64,000 bases of DNA from Gleimia hominis (GCF_002871945.2 NZ_CP126963.1:1178001-1242000); one strand, 5' to 3'; shown: positions 20,394-31,098, counted from the first letter of the stretch. The notes: a model not told the origin generated them from the sequence alone. Numbers and translations are program-made.

Positions 20394-21311
20394 TTATTTC
20401 AAAAGTTCACGTGCCAGCTGCGCGGTCTGCGTGGGGGTCTTCCCCACTTTCACGCCCACGGCCTCGAGCGCTTCTTTTTTCGCCTGCGCGGTGCCGGAAG
20501 AACCAGAGACAATCGCTCCCGCGTGCCCCATGGTTTTCCCTTCCGGAGCGGTGAATCCCGCGACGTACGCCACCACGGGTTTGCTCACGTGCTCCTTAAT
20601 GAACTCGGCGGCGCGTTCTTCCGCATCCCCACCGATCTCACCGATCATCACAATCGCTTTAGTGTTTGGGTCCTCCTCAAACGCCCGCAACGCATCAATG
20701 TGCGTGGTGCCAATAATCGGGTCGCCCCCAATACCAATGCACGTGGTGAAGCCCAGGTCGGACAGCTCGTACATCAGCTGATACGTCAAAGTACCCGACT
20801 TCGACACGAGTCCGAGCGGGCCAGCAGCCGTAATGTCAGCCGGGGTGATCCCCACGTTTGACTGCTCTGGTGAAATAATGCCCGGGCAGTTCGGACCGAT
20901 GATCTGCACGCCCGCGTCTGCGGCGCGCTGGCGGAACTCCACCGCGTCCTTCACCGGGATACCCTCGGTAATCACCACAACTAAGCGCATTTGCGCATCA
21001 ATCGCCTCAATTACCGCGTCTTTCGCGAACCGCGGAGGCACAAAAACTACGGACACCTGCGCGCCCGTCGCAGCCTTCGCCTCGGCCACAGTGCCGAACA
21101 CCTCAACTTCATGCTCCCCAGCTTCAACCTGGTCCGCCATCGGCCCGTACGGTTCAATATTGAACTTCACGATCTGCCCGGCTTTACGCGGGTTCACTCC
21201 ACCCACCACTTGGGTGCCTGCGGCGAGCATACGGGTCGTGTGCTTCATACCTTCCGAACCCGTCATGCCCTGCACGATCACGCGGTCTTCTTTACTCAAA
21301 AAAATCGACAT
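20394..21311 (-). CDS. sucD: Succinyl-CoA synthetase alpha subunit
   Basis: Alpha subunit of the ADP/GDP-forming enzyme that makes succinate and nucleotide triphosphate from succinyl-CoA. 305 residues, normal length. The CoA-binding Rossmann part starts [29 protein letters not shown] and [18 protein letters not shown] are family signatures, and [19 protein letters not shown] contains the phosphorylated His (near residue 250). It begins 11 bp after sucC, so the two are co-translated or closely coupled, as required for an alpha/beta complex. Confidence 0.96.
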   Translation of the reverse strand: MSIFLSKEDRVIVQGMTGSEGMKHTTRMLAAGTQVVGGVNPRKAGQIVKFNIEPYGPMADQVEAGEHEVEVFGTVAEAKAATGAQVSVVFVPPRFAKDAVIEAIDAQMRLVVVITEGIPVKDAVEFRQRAADAGVQIIGPNCPGIISPEQSNVGITPADITAAGPLGLVSKSGTLTYQLMYELSDLGFTTCIGIGGDPIIGTTHIDALRAFEEDPNTKAIVMIGEIGGDAEERAAEFIKEHVSKPVVAYVAGFTAPEGKTMGHAGAIVSGSSGTAQAKKEALEAVGVKVGKTPTQTAQLARELLK

Positions 21312-21322
21312 CTGCGCCTCTC

Positions 21323-22483
21323 CTACTTAGCCAGTTCAGCGGCCTTCGCAGCCGCGCCATCCATCGTGTCAATCATCGTCACCAGCGGGTGGTTCGCTTC
21401 TTGTAAAATCTTGCGTCCCTCTTCCACGCGGTTACCATCGAGCCGCACCACTATTGGTTTAGTCGCCGACTCCCCCAGCATGTCGAGTGCGCCCACGATC
21501 CCGTTAGCAACCTGGTCGCAAGCCGTGATCCCACCGAATACGTTCACGAGAACGGACTTAACCTGCTCATCACCCAAGATCACTTCCAGGCCTTTAGCCA
21601 TCACTTCCGCGGACGCACCCCCGCCAATATCGAGGAAGTTCGCGGGCCGCACACCGAAGCTTTCGCCCGCGTAAGCCACCACGTCGAGCGTGGACATAAC
21701 CAGGCCAGCTCCGTTGCCAATGATCCCGACTTCACCTTCGAGCCGCACGTAGTTCAAACCCGCTTCTTTCGCCATGAGTTCACGCGGGTCCTGCGCTGAA
21801 GTGTCTTTGTACTCACTGTGCTCGGGGTGGCGGAACGCCGCATTGTCATCCAACGACACTTTGGCATCCAACGCGATCACCTCACCCTGCTCAGTTTTCA
21901 CCAGCGGGTTCACCTCGACGAGCGTGGCGTCTTCTTCAGCGTACGCTTCCCACAGTTTAATCAGCACGGGCGCTAGTTCACGGGCCTGCTCGTCAGTGAA
22001 TCCGGCTTCACCAGCAATCTGAAGTGCCTTGGCTTCGTCAATCCCAACCGCGGGATCCAGCGGGACTTTCGCCAGTGCTTCGGGCCGTTCCTTCGCGAGC
22101 GTTTCAATATCCATCCCACCTTCTTTAGAGCACATGGCGAGGTGCCGGCGGTTCGCCCGGTCAAGAAGGATTGAGAAGTAATACTCCTGTGCAATATCCG
22201 CTCCCGCTGCGATCATGACCCGGTGGACGGTGTGGCCTTTAATGTCCATCCCGAGGATCTGCTCGGCGTACTCGCGGGCTTCATCTGCGCTGTGGGCAAG
22301 TTTTACCCCGCCGGCTTTACCACGCCCACCCGTTTTCACCTGCGCTTTCACAACCTGCAGGGGGGTGCCTAACGTTGACCACGCCTGCTCGGCCTCAGGG
22401 GGCGTTTGCACGACAACGCCATCTAAAACGGGCACTGCGTGCTTTTTGAATAGCTCACGAGCCTGGTATTCGTAGAGATCCAC
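21323..22483 (-). CDS. sucC: Succinyl-CoA synthetase beta subunit
   Basis: ATP-grasp beta subunit, 386 residues, partner of SucD. It starts [20 protein letters not shown], the canonical SucC N-terminus. The GTG at 22483 has AAAGG upstream at suitable spacing; a GTG three codons earlier is also open. [18 protein letters not shown] is the nucleotide-binding loop, [21 protein letters not shown] the metal-binding part, and NIFGGI-type [19 protein letters not shown] the C-terminal signature. First gene of the sucC-sucD unit; about 185 bp of non-coding sequence with no clear structure separates it from pcrA. Confidence 0.96.
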   Translation of the reverse strand: MDLYEYQARELFKKHAVPVLDGVVVQTPPEAEQAWSTLGTPLQVVKAQVKTGGRGKAGGVKLAHSADEAREYAEQILGMDIKGHTVHRVMIAAGADIAQEYYFSILLDRANRRHLAMCSKEGGMDIETLAKERPEALAKVPLDPAVGIDEAKALQIAGEAGFTDEQARELAPVLIKLWEAYAEEDATLVEVNPLVKTEQGEVIALDAKVSLDDNAAFRHPEHSEYKDTSAQDPRELMAKEAGLNYVRLEGEVGIIGNGAGLVMSTLDVVAYAGESFGVRPANFLDIGGGASAEVMAKGLEVILGDEQVKSVLVNVFGGITACDQVANGIVGALDMLGESATKPIVVRLDGNRVEEGRKILQEANHPLVTMIDTMDGAAAKAAELAK

Positions 22484-22668
22484 TCCGTTCACCTTTCTGC
22501 CCGGGATGGGCTGTTCTGTGTCGCGACCACGATGTGCCTCAGGTCACTTAAAACCTCGACATCGAGACATCTAGTACTAGATTAACGTCCCAATCGGACT
22601 CGCACACGAGAAACGGGAATCATCTGTATCGCCTAGAGCACAATAGTCAGTTTGAGGTTTTGGCCCCG

Positions 22669-25350
22669 TCAGATCTTCTTAATCGGCGCGTAACGCAACA
22701 GTAAGCGCCGTGGTTTGGCGTCACCGAAATCCACTTTTGCCACTTGCGACGCACCCGCCCCCTCCAAGCCAACTACCGTGCCTTCACCGTAGGAACCGTG
22801 CTTCACCCGATCCCCAATCTTCAATGCGACCTTGGGTTTATCCGCGTCTTTTTTCGACACCCCCAGGCGTTTCAATCCGCCTCCTGCAGTTCCACTCGTC
22901 ATCCCAGCGCGCGGCCCGCGACTACCGGTGCGTTTGAATCCCCGGGCGGACAGGCCCCCTCCGGAACCGATCGCAGGGGCAAAATCATCCTCCCACGGGT
23001 CAGTGCTACTACCGCCAAAGCTGCCGCGCCCGCGGACGGCGTTAGAGAACCCGCCGAAGGACCCACCCGAACCCCCGGTTCGGTAACTATCCATCTGCGT
23101 GGAACCACGGCGAACCTCCAGTACCTCAAGGGGAACGTCGTCAAGAAAACGCGAGGGCGGTAAATCAGAAGGGGTTCCCCACGTGGTTCGCACAGCCGCG
23201 CGCGTCAAATACAGTTTCTCCCGCGCCCGCGTGAACGCCACGTACGCGAGGCGCCGTTCCTCAGACAATTCCCACTCGTCCAACAGGGACCGTTGGTGGG
23301 GGAACGTGCCATCTTCCATACCGGTTACGAACACGACGGGGAACTCGAGTCCTTTCGCAGTGTGCACGGTCATCAAGGTGACCTCCCCGCTGTCTTCCGC
23401 GCCCGCAACCTGGTCCGAATCCGCCACCAAGGACACGCGTTCCAAAAAGTCCGCGAGCGACCCCTGTGGGTTAGTTTTCTTAAAATCTGCCGCCACTGCA
23501 TGTAGTTCCGCCAGGTTTTCTACCCTAGATGCGTCCTGAGGGTCTTCGGATTCTCGAAGTTGCACCAGGTACCCGGTGGCTTCCATCGCCTCGTCCAGCA
23601 ACTCGGCGATAGAGGCGCCCGCATCCGCATACGTGCGCAGGGAAACCAGGAGCCCGTAGAAACCCGCGGCCTGTTTTAATGCGCGCGAGGTAAGTGATAT
23701 TTCCCGCCCGGAAGCACGCGCTTTTTCTTGCGCCACCGCATCCGCCCACGCGGTTTCCTCCAGGTCAATCTCACTACCTTCACCGCGCGGACACCCCGCC
23801 TGTACCCACGCGTCACGCAGCGCATCCCCCAGGTTCGCGTTGAGGGCAGCGGCGTGGGCCACGAGAGTTTGTTCCGCTTTGGCGCCCAGACCGCGGCGGG
23901 GTGTGTTGAGGATGCGGCGCAGCGCTACCGTGTCGTCGGGGTTGGACACGGACGCGAGGTAGGCGAGCGCATCTTTGATTTCTTTGCGTTCATAGAACTT
24001 GGTGCCGCCCACCACGCGGTAGGGAATGCCGGACCGCACGAGCATTTCCTCCAGAGCCCGCGACTGCGCGTTAGTGCGGTAAAACACGGCGATATCACCG
24101 TAGTGGTAGGTTGAATCGGTGAGCTTGTCGATTTCTGCGATCACGAACCGGGCTTCGTCGTGTTCGGAATTAGCGGCGTCATACACTACGGGCGCTCCAT
24201 CGCCCCGGCCGGTCCACAGGTTTTTCGCCCGCCGCCCCTTATTCGCAGCAATCACCGCGTTAGCGGCGCTCAGAATGTTTTGGGTAGACCGGTAGTTCTG
24301 TTCTAGCAGCACGGTGTGCGCGCCGGGGAAGTCTTTTTCAAACTCCTCAATGTTGCGGATTGTGGCGCCGCGGAACGCGTAGATTGACTGGTCCGAATCC
24401 CCCACCACGGTGAGTTCACCCTGCTGCTGCTCATCTGCCCCAATGAGTTCGCGGATCAGCACGTATTGCGCGTGGTTCGTGTCCTGGTATTCGTCAACCA
24501 GCACGTGTTGGAAGCGGCGCCGGTAATGCTGCGCCACCGCGGGTTTTGATTGCAGCATCTGCACCGTACGCATTATGAGGTCGTCAAAATCTAGTGCGTT
24601 CGCGTTCTCTAGCCGACGCTGGTATTCCGGATACACTTCTTCGACAACTCGTGAAATCGGGTCGTTGGGCGCGGTTTTGGCGTACTGCTGGGCTGTGATG
24701 AGTTCGTTCTTGAGGTCCGAGATGCGTCCGCGTAGCATTTTTGCGGCGAACCGTTTGGTGTCCACCTGCTTATCTTTTAAGATCACGTTCAACAGCTGCT
24801 GCGAGTCTTGCGTGTCGTAGATACTGAACGTAGACCGCAGGCCAGCGGCCTCGTGAGATTCCCGGAGAATCCTCACGCACGCCGCGTGGAAGGTGAACAC
24901 CCACATGCGTGCCGCGTTGGGACCAACGAGTTGGGTCACGCGTTCGCGCATTTCCGCCGCAGCCTTGTTGGTGAAGGTGATCGCGAGGATCTGCCCGGGC
25001 TGGGCCCGCCCGGTGCGCAGCAGGTACGCGATCCGGTGGGTGAGCACCCGGGTTTTCCCCGACCCCGCGCCTGCCACAACCAAAAGTGGTCCCCCGGCGT
25101 ACTCCACGGCCTCGCGCTGCTGGGCGTTCAACCCTTCTAACAGTTCCGCCGGGTCCGCCGCTCCCCCGCTTGGCCCACCGAAAGCGGTTCCGCTCCCCCC
25201 GCCCGGCCCATTTGCCTCAGGGGAAAACTGGGGGGCCGCTGGTGAAAACTGGCCCGGTGAACCCGCGGGAACCTGCCCGGCGAGCATCTGGTCGGTCAAG
25301 GCCGGTAGACCCGGTAGTTGCGAAGCGAAAGTACGGTCGTTATTCATCAC
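22669..25350 (-). CDS. pcrA: UvrD/PcrA-type 3'-5' DNA helicase
   Basis: Superfamily 1A helicase for nucleotide excision repair and replication-fork clearance; 893 residues. A Pro/Gly-rich N-terminal extension of about 65 residues precedes LNAQQREAVEYAGG (Q motif). Then come VVAGAGSGKTRVLTHRIAYL (Walker A), AITFTNKAAAEMRERV, VLVDEYQDTNHAQY (Walker B/DEYQD), VGDSDQSIYAFRGA, LEQNYRS, VTLMTVHTAKGLEFPVVFVTG and AFTRAREKLYLT. The C-terminal part (KIGDRVKHGSYGEGTVVGLE) is the Tudor-like RNA polymerase-binding domain of PcrA. The first codons are GTG ATG, so the true start may be the ATG at 25347. It is followed on the same strand by sucC after about 185 bp. Confidence 0.95.
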   Translation of the reverse strand: MMNNDRTFASQLPGLPALTDQMLAGQVPAGSPGQFSPAAPQFSPEANGPGGGSGTAFGGPSGGAADPAELLEGLNAQQREAVEYAGGPLLVVAGAGSGKTRVLTHRIAYLLRTGRAQPGQILAITFTNKAAAEMRERVTQLVGPNAARMWVFTFHAACVRILRESHEAAGLRSTFSIYDTQDSQQLLNVILKDKQVDTKRFAAKMLRGRISDLKNELITAQQYAKTAPNDPISRVVEEVYPEYQRRLENANALDFDDLIMRTVQMLQSKPAVAQHYRRRFQHVLVDEYQDTNHAQYVLIRELIGADEQQQGELTVVGDSDQSIYAFRGATIRNIEEFEKDFPGAHTVLLEQNYRSTQNILSAANAVIAANKGRRAKNLWTGRGDGAPVVYDAANSEHDEARFVIAEIDKLTDSTYHYGDIAVFYRTNAQSRALEEMLVRSGIPYRVVGGTKFYERKEIKDALAYLASVSNPDDTVALRRILNTPRRGLGAKAEQTLVAHAAALNANLGDALRDAWVQAGCPRGEGSEIDLEETAWADAVAQEKARASGREISLTSRALKQAAGFYGLLVSLRTYADAGASIAELLDEAMEATGYLVQLRESEDPQDASRVENLAELHAVAADFKKTNPQGSLADFLERVSLVADSDQVAGAEDSGEVTLMTVHTAKGLEFPVVFVTGMEDGTFPHQRSLLDEWELSEERRLAYVAFTRAREKLYLTRAAVRTTWGTPSDLPPSRFLDDVPLEVLEVRRGSTQMDSYRTGGSGGSFGGFSNAVRGRGSFGGSSTDPWEDDFAPAIGSGGGLSARGFKRTGSRGPRAGMTSGTAGGGLKRLGVSKKDADKPKVALKIGDRVKHGSYGEGTVVGLEGAGASQVAKVDFGDAKPRRLLLRYAPIKKI

Positions 25351-25376
25351 GGCTCTACCTTACGACACCGCGATGC

Positions 25377-26023
25377 TCACACCACGCCCCGGCGGGCCGC
25401 CCACCGGGTTAGTTCGTTGCGGTTGGATAACTGTAGTTTCCGCAGCACCGCCGACACGTGGGTTTCTACCGTTTTGATTGAAATGAACAGTTCACTGGCC
25501 ACTTCCTTGTAGGTGAAACCGCGGGCGATCAGCCGCATCACTTCCTGCTCACGTTTCGACAGCAGGTCCAGTTCCTCATCTGTTTGCGACACTTGCGCGG
25601 TTCCGAATGCGTCTAGCACGAATCCGGCTAGGCGCGGGAAAAAGCCGCGTCGCCCGAACCGACGCGTTCGATTGCCTGCACCAGGTCTGCGGTAGCGATG
25701 GATTTGGTGACATACCCGCGAGCGCCCGCGCGGATCACTGCCACCACATCCTCCGGGGCGTCTGAAACCGAGAGAGCGAGGAACCGCGTGGGCCCATCTG
25801 CGCATCGGCGCGCCACCTCAGCGCCTCCACCTCCGTTACCATCGGGCATGTGCACGTCTAGTAACGCCACGTCTGGTTCTAAGTCAGTTACGCACCGCAC
25901 GCCCGAGTCGACGTCTTCAGCTTCCCCCACGACCTCCACCTGCTGGGGGTGTTTTTGCAGCTCACTTAGCACTCCGGCTCGTACCAATGGGTGGTCGTCG
26001 ATGATCACTACGCGTAAGCTCAC
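25377..26023 (-). pseudogene. NarL/LuxR-type response regulator, reading frame broken by one base
   Basis: The first frame (26023 down to about 25640) encodes a receiver domain: VVIIDDHPLVRAGV (acidic pair), LLDVHMPDGNG (phospho-Asp) and GYVTKSI (Lys). It then hits a stop in FSRA. A second frame carries FFPRLAGFVLDAF and a LuxR helix-turn-helix, LSKREQEVMRLIARGFTYKE to LFISIKTVETHVSAVLRKL. One extra T in the minus-strand T5 run (plus-strand A5, 25639-25643) would join them as GDAAFFPRLAG. Start GTG at 26023 has AAGGAGG upstream and overlaps the kinase stop (GTGA). It pairs with the upstream PspC kinase. Whether the break is genuine or a base-calling error cannot be told. Confidence 0.85.
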
Positions 26024-27234
26024 GCGCCCTCCTTCGGCATTGAAATGTTCACTTCGGTTCCCGGGGTGAGGGTGCGCAGTGAAGCGCGTCCCCCCGCGCG
26101 GCGCACGCGGCCAATTATGGATTCGCGTACTCCGTGCCGGTCCGCTGGGACTGTTTCGAGGTCAAAGCCGGTGCCCCGGTCGCGCACGTACACGGCCATG
26201 GCGCCAGAAGAAACCTCGCAGTACACCGAGATCGGGGGTTGCCCGTGACGCACCGCGTTCTTCACCGCTTCCGCAGCTGCGGACACCGCCGCTAGGTACC
26301 CTGAGGTGGGTTTCGCGTCGGACACTTGCACCAGTTCCACTTCGCAACCGTACGTGGTTTCGATTTTTTCAACTTCGCTGCGCAGTAGTTGCTGAGTTGA
26401 ATCCCCCGGTTTGCCCCGCCCAGTGTACAGCCAGGACCGCAGGGCCCGTTCTTGTTCTAACGCTAGCCCGCGCACCCGCGCGGGTTCGTCCGCATGCGTT
26501 TTTATGAGCGTGAGGGTTTGCAGCACCGAGTCGTGCAGGTGCGCGGCAATGTCTGCGCGTTGTGTTTCTTTTGCCCGGGCCACGGACGTGTCTGTGAGTT
26601 CGCGGTTCATTTTTATCCACGGTGGTAAGAATGCCAGCACGAGCGCCAGGATAATCACCACGCCGACGCCCATGCCGAACAGTAGTTCGGAGCGGGACGC
26701 GGACACGTTGACGAGCCCCACGGTGCCGCTCAGTAGCAGTAGTAGTCCGAGGCCCACCAGCACAGCCGCTTGCGGGTTTTTCCGCCATGCGCGCACGTGT
26801 TCGCTTTGCGTCCAGATGAGCATGAGGCCCGCTAGGATCGCGAGGATCGCGGCATTCCGGCCACTGACCAGCTGGAGTCCGAGCAGTGGTCCAACCCCGG
26901 TTATGAACGCTACGAGCAGGAATGCGCCACCAACTATCAGCGCCAACCGGGAGGTGGAAACGCGTTTTTGTTTGAGTTGTTCTACTGGTGGTTTAGCGAT
27001 CCGCTGCGACGGGTCGGGGGCGAGACTTCCGGTGCGGGGCAGCCCAAGCCACAGCCAGAGGTAGAGCATAACCCCCGCGCCGGTTATTCCAAGGAGCGTG
27101 AAAATCAGCCTCAGGGATTTGACGGAAACACCTAAATGTATGGATAGCCCAGACGCCACCCCCGCTATCCACGGCTTGGGCCGATTCAGGTCGGTGCGCC
27201 GCGTTCGCAGTAGGGGTGGTCTGGTTTTGTTCAC
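26020..27234 (-). CDS. PspC-domain sensor histidine kinase (HATPase_c, NarX/DesK-like)
   Basis: 404-residue membrane kinase. A PspC domain (about residues 18-75: KPWIAGVASGLSIHLGVSVK then a hydrophobic stretch) is followed by four or five further membrane segments. A dimerisation/phosphoacceptor segment ADIAAHLHDSVLQTLTLI has the LHD-type H-box His. The ATPase domain has AAAEAVKNAVRHGQ (N box) and YVRDRGTGFDLETV (G1 box). The response regulator starts inside its stop codon, so the pair is translationally coupled. PspC kinases of this build sense envelope stress in related actinobacteria; the signal here is unknown. A second PspC protein is divergently encoded, so one shared regulatory region (27235-27348) probably serves both. 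Confidence 0.88.
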   Translation of the reverse strand: MNKTRPPLLRTRRTDLNRPKPWIAGVASGLSIHLGVSVKSLRLIFTLLGITGAGVMLYLWLWLGLPRTGSLAPDPSQRIAKPPVEQLKQKRVSTSRLALIVGGAFLLVAFITGVGPLLGLQLVSGRNAAILAILAGLMLIWTQSEHVRAWRKNPQAAVLVGLGLLLLLSGTVGLVNVSASRSELLFGMGVGVVIILALVLAFLPPWIKMNRELTDTSVARAKETQRADIAAHLHDSVLQTLTLIKTHADEPARVRGLALEQERALRSWLYTGRGKPGDSTQQLLRSEVEKIETTYGCEVELVQVSDAKPTSGYLAAVSAAAEAVKNAVRHGQPPISVYCEVSSGAMAVYVRDRGTGFDLETVPADRHGVRESIIGRVRRAGGRASLRTLTPGTEVNISMPKEGA

Positions 27235-27348
27235 AGGTCTATCATGCCAAGTTTTCCGGGTGGAGCTGAAGTTGTTAGTGGTTAATCAGGGTTTATTCAG
27301 GGGGTTCCCCCATGGTTTCATGACCTGCTTGCGGGCATTATTGAGTGT

Positions 27349-28422
27349 ATGGACAGCAGTAATGAGTTTGAGCAAGATCGGCCCACTGCCGGTGAGGCGT
27401 TTTTCAACTCCGTGCGGCGCACGGGTTGGTGTCGGCCGAATGATCGTTGGATTGGTGGAGTTTGTGCCGCCATTTCAGCGCGTTACGGTTGGGACCTGAC
27501 CCTTGTGCGCGGCGTTTGCGTGGTTCTTACCTTGTTTTTCGCGCCCGCGATTTGCACGTTGTACGCGGCGGCGTGGGCCCTTTTACCCGAGGAGGTGGAT
27601 GGGCGGATTCATGCTCAAGAACTGCTGCGTGGGAATGCGGACGTGGCGCTGTTAGGGATCGTAGCGCTACTGATTTTGCCGCCCCTGAACATTTCTTTTA
27701 CCGGGTCTGATTCTTTCGCCCCGGTTTTCCAGTTCCGACTTCTAGGGTTCGCGCTGGTGCCGATTGGCGCGATTATCGTATTTATTCTGGTGATGGAGCA
27801 CCGTTCCAAGAAACGTCGCGGTTCTACTCCTAACTATGGTCGCGACTTTACGCGTGCCCACGCTCAGCCATATGCAGGCAGCCAGCATGGGGACCGTTTT
27901 GCACCTAACCAAACCGGTTTCAACGGCCCAGATTCTGCTTTTTCACCTGAGGGCCAGCAGGCTAGCAATGTCCCTGCGGGGGATGCGGATGCTGCCCGTA
28001 CGAACGCGGACGGTGACTACATCGCGGGCTTCCACGCGGCCACTGATTCTGCGGCTGGTCACAACACTGTTGCCAACGCGCACGCTGACACTAACGGTTA
28101 CACCGCTGCCAACAGATACGCCGACGCACCTTATTACCCGCCGGTTCGCGCGCGGAAAGGCCCTGGTTTAGCCACGTTTTTAGCGATAACGGGTGCGCTC
28201 CTGGTTGTGCTTGCAGCACAGTTTTACTTCAGCGTGGATGGGTACGACATTACTTCTCCGTTCAACCTGCCGATCCTGGCTGGTTCCGGTTTCATTTTGG
28301 CAGGTTCCACGTTGGGGTACCGCGCATTGAAAGGCCTCCCCGGTACGTGGCTGACGGCCCTCACCGTATTCTGCGCGGTCCTCGTGCCAGTTCCACTACT
28401 GATCGCACTCACCGGCGCCTAA
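27349..28422 (+). CDS. PspC-domain membrane protein
   Basis: 357 residues. An N-terminal PspC domain has GWCRPNDRWIGGVCAAISARYGWD-type sequence and the hydrophobic LVRGVCVVLTLFFAPAICTL. Two more membrane segments follow by about residue 150, then a hydrophilic Asn/Ala/His/Asp-rich linker (about residues 155-260), and then three or four C-terminal membrane segments. PspC proteins are linked to envelope stress. It is divergent from the PspC kinase and probably under its control. The linker looks like fast-evolving low-complexity sequence. Function beyond that is unknown. Confidence 0.8.
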   Translation: MDSSNEFEQDRPTAGEAFFNSVRRTGWCRPNDRWIGGVCAAISARYGWDLTLVRGVCVVLTLFFAPAICTLYAAAWALLPEEVDGRIHAQELLRGNADVALLGIVALLILPPLNISFTGSDSFAPVFQFRLLGFALVPIGAIIVFILVMEHRSKKRRGSTPNYGRDFTRAHAQPYAGSQHGDRFAPNQTGFNGPDSAFSPEGQQASNVPAGDADAARTNADGDYIAGFHAATDSAAGHNTVANAHADTNGYTAANRYADAPYYPPVRARKGPGLATFLAITGALLVVLAAQFYFSVDGYDITSPFNLPILAGSGFILAGSTLGYRALKGLPGTWLTALTVFCAVLVPVPLLIALTGA

Positions 28423-28506
28423 GTATTTTATGCCGCAGGTGCACTGCAGCGTTCACCTCGCGCACACTAATAATCTGTACACCCAAGACCGTTCTAGGGA
28501 TTAGAC

Positions 28507-29106
28507 ATGACCACTGACAACACGAAGCCTGAAGATGATACGCAAATCCTTCCGCAAGACCAGCAGAGCGAAGAACCGCCGGTTTCCCCAGTCGAGCAAC
28601 AAGCCACGGCCGAGGCCGAGACGCCGACGACTGAGTTTCTTAACCCGCAAATAGACGCACCCGAGGTAAAGGCTCCTAAGGTAGAACCCCCCGAGGGGGA
28701 CCAAACAGACTCACCCGAGGAAGCCACAACAGACTCACCCGAGATTGACCCGACAGATGCCTCGGAGGCAACCACAGCTTTCTCCCCCGAGGCCACGGGC
28801 GAACAAGCCCCGCACGGGGATTATGGTGCGCAAACGCAGGCAACAGATGCGGGCACGCCTTTGTACAAGGCGGATTCTGGTGAGCGCACCAGTTCGCTAC
28901 CACCGGACCGGCCGATTCATTTCGGGCTGTTAACCTGGGCGATCTTGTGCATTCTAATCGGGCTTGCGTGCGTGATACTCCCGTTTATCCCGAACCTGCA
29001 AATGTATAACCCCGCGTTGTTACCGACCGTATTCTTCGGCACGGCAGGCGTAGTGATGCTAGTTATCGCCGGGTTCACGTTCTTCAGTTCACGCCGACGA
29101 AAATAG
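28507..29106 (+). CDS. Acidic protein with two C-terminal membrane segments, function unknown
   Basis: 199 residues. The first 135 are very rich in Glu, Pro, Thr and Ser with irregular repeats of the type PEVKAPKVEPPEGDQ / DSPEEATTDSPEI. The C-terminus has two hydrophobic helices (LLTWAILCILIGLACVILPF and TVFFGTAGVVMLVIAGFTFF) and a basic SRRRK end. An AGGGA Shine-Dalgarno precedes the ATG. It follows the PspC gene by 84 bp on the same strand and may be co-regulated with it. I do not recognise a family. Confidence 0.7.
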   Translation: MTTDNTKPEDDTQILPQDQQSEEPPVSPVEQQATAEAETPTTEFLNPQIDAPEVKAPKVEPPEGDQTDSPEEATTDSPEIDPTDASEATTAFSPEATGEQAPHGDYGAQTQATDAGTPLYKADSGERTSSLPPDRPIHFGLLTWAILCILIGLACVILPFIPNLQMYNPALLPTVFFGTAGVVMLVIAGFTFFSSRRRK

Positions 29107-29145
29107 CGCCGCAGCGTCCGCGTTTTACTTCCCGAAGTTCGCGCG

Positions 29146-30959
29146 TTATTTCCCGAGGTTCGCGTAGCGCTCCAGCTCTTCTTCCACCACGGACGGGTCT
29201 AGCTTCACGAACACCGGTTTTGGTTTGGACACAGGCGTGCCCACCGAAACCTCGCGCCGCTCCCACTTGGGGACGTTCGTGTAGTCACCGGTGATTATAG
29301 GGTAAGAAAGTTCCGCCCCATCATCTGCTTTCGCATCCAGGTCTGTGACTTCTTCAATCCGCGGCATCGGCGCCACTTGCCCCGCGCCGCCCATCACCTG
29401 GTCCACCGCGTTCGCCGAATGTGGTAGGAACGGGCTTAACATGAGGTTCAAATCCGCCACCACTTGCGCTAGCGTCCATAAGATTGTGCCCAACCGCTCC
29501 CGCTCATCATCGGCCTTAAGTTTAAATGGTTCCGTTTCCGTCACGTATTTATTAGCCTTCGCCACCAGCTTCATGATCGCTGCCAACGCAGCTTTCTGGT
29601 GGTGGCGCTCAATCAAACCACCAACGGTTTCAAAACCGCTCTGCACTTCCGCCAGCAATGCACTATCAATGTCTTGCAGCTGCGCGGGTGCTGGGATCTG
29701 TCCGAACCGTTTCGCAATCATCGAAGCCGTGCGGTTCACCAGGTTCCCCCACCCCGCGACCAACTCATCGTTAGTGCGGCGCACAAACTCCGCCCACGTG
29801 AAGTCCGCGTCAGACGTTTCCGGGCCCGCAGCGGAAATGAAGTACCGCAACGCGTCCGCCTGGTACCTCTCCAGCATGTCCCGCACGTAGATAACAATCC
29901 CTCTAGAAGAAGCGAATTTGCGCCCCTCCATCGTGAGGAACTCGCTGGAAACCACTTCGGTCGGCAAGTTCAGTTTCCCAAAATCACCGGGCTCTCCACC
30001 CTTGTCGCCCTCACCGTTATAACCCAGCAGTTCCGCGGGCCAAATCTGGGAATGGAACACGATATTATCCTTCCCCATGAAGTAGTACGACAACGCCTCT
30101 GGATCGTTCCACCATTTCCGCCACGCCTGCGGATCCCCGGTGCGGCGCGCCCACTCAATGCTGGCCGACAGGTAACCCACTACCGCGTCGAACCACACGT
30201 ACAGACGTTTACTAGGCTGATCCTCCCACCCCGGCACGGGGATACCCCAGTCAATATCACGAGTCATTGCGCGCGGGCGGATATCCTCAAGAAATTCTTC
30301 GAAAACCGGATCACGTTCGGACGCCACCTGCCGGACTCCTCCCGGTCATCCAACCACGCGGACAACGCCCGCGCCAACGCGGGAAGGTCTAAGAAATAAT
30401 GGTCAGTCTCCACGAACTTCGGGACCTCACCATTAATCTTTGACCGCGGATCAATCAGGTCAGTTGGGTCCAGCTGGTTCCCACAGGTATCACACTGGTC
30501 CCCACGCGCCCCTTCCGTACCACAAATCGGGCAGGTGCCCTCAATGTACCGGTCCGGCAGCGTCCGTCCGGTTGACGGGGATACGGCACCGCGCGTAGTT
30601 TGCACCATCATGTAACCGTTGTCGCGCACAACCTCAAACATCGCCTGAACCACCCGGTAGTGGTTACCCGTGGTGGTGCGGGTGAACAGGTCATACGACA
30701 GGCCGAGCGCCACCAGGTCTTCAACGATCATCCGGTTGTTCTTGTCCGCCAGTTCCCGCGGCTTCATTCCCTGCTGGTCAGCAGCCACTAAAATTGGGGT
30801 GCCATGTTCATCTGTGCCCGACACCATCAGCACGTCGTGGCCCCGCATGCGCATGTAGCGTGAGAATACGTCGGAGGGAACTCCGAAACCCGCTACGTGT
30901 CCGATATGACGCGGCCCGTTCGCGTAGGGCCAGGCAACTGCTGAAAGTATACGACTCAT
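29146..30959 (-). pseudogene. metG: Methionyl-tRNA synthetase, reading frame broken by one base
   Basis: Charges tRNA-Met; essential. The N-terminal frame (30959 to about 30288) has [16 protein letters not shown] (HIGH motif), GTDEHGTPI, and a zinc knuckle with four Cys (CPICG...CDTCG). It runs through [14 protein letters not shown] and then out of frame. The other frame resumes with [20 protein letters not shown] and continues through [34 protein letters not shown] and KFASSRG (KMSKS equivalent) to the anticodon-binding domain. One base is missing near 30285-30292, where TTG AGG should read TTn GAG G. The joined protein is about 604 residues, the normal length. Because the enzyme is essential and no second copy is visible, sequence error is likely. 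Confidence 0.93.
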
Positions 30960-31098
30960 GCGCCCAGTCTATTATTTTCCGCTCGTCGTTTACTACTTTG
31001 CGCCCCGCCCCTACATTGGCAGTTTTTTTGCTTCTAGCGCTGGTTCTTATTCGTAGCGACTGCAGCTACCTATTCCGCCTTTGGAACCGCCTCTTATT

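Noticed and set aside
25636..25646. Programmed -1 frameshift as the main explanation of the split regulator
   Set aside because: The T5 run is short, no canonical X XXY YYZ heptamer with downstream structure was seen, and metG shows a similar one-base loss, so error or mutation is simpler.
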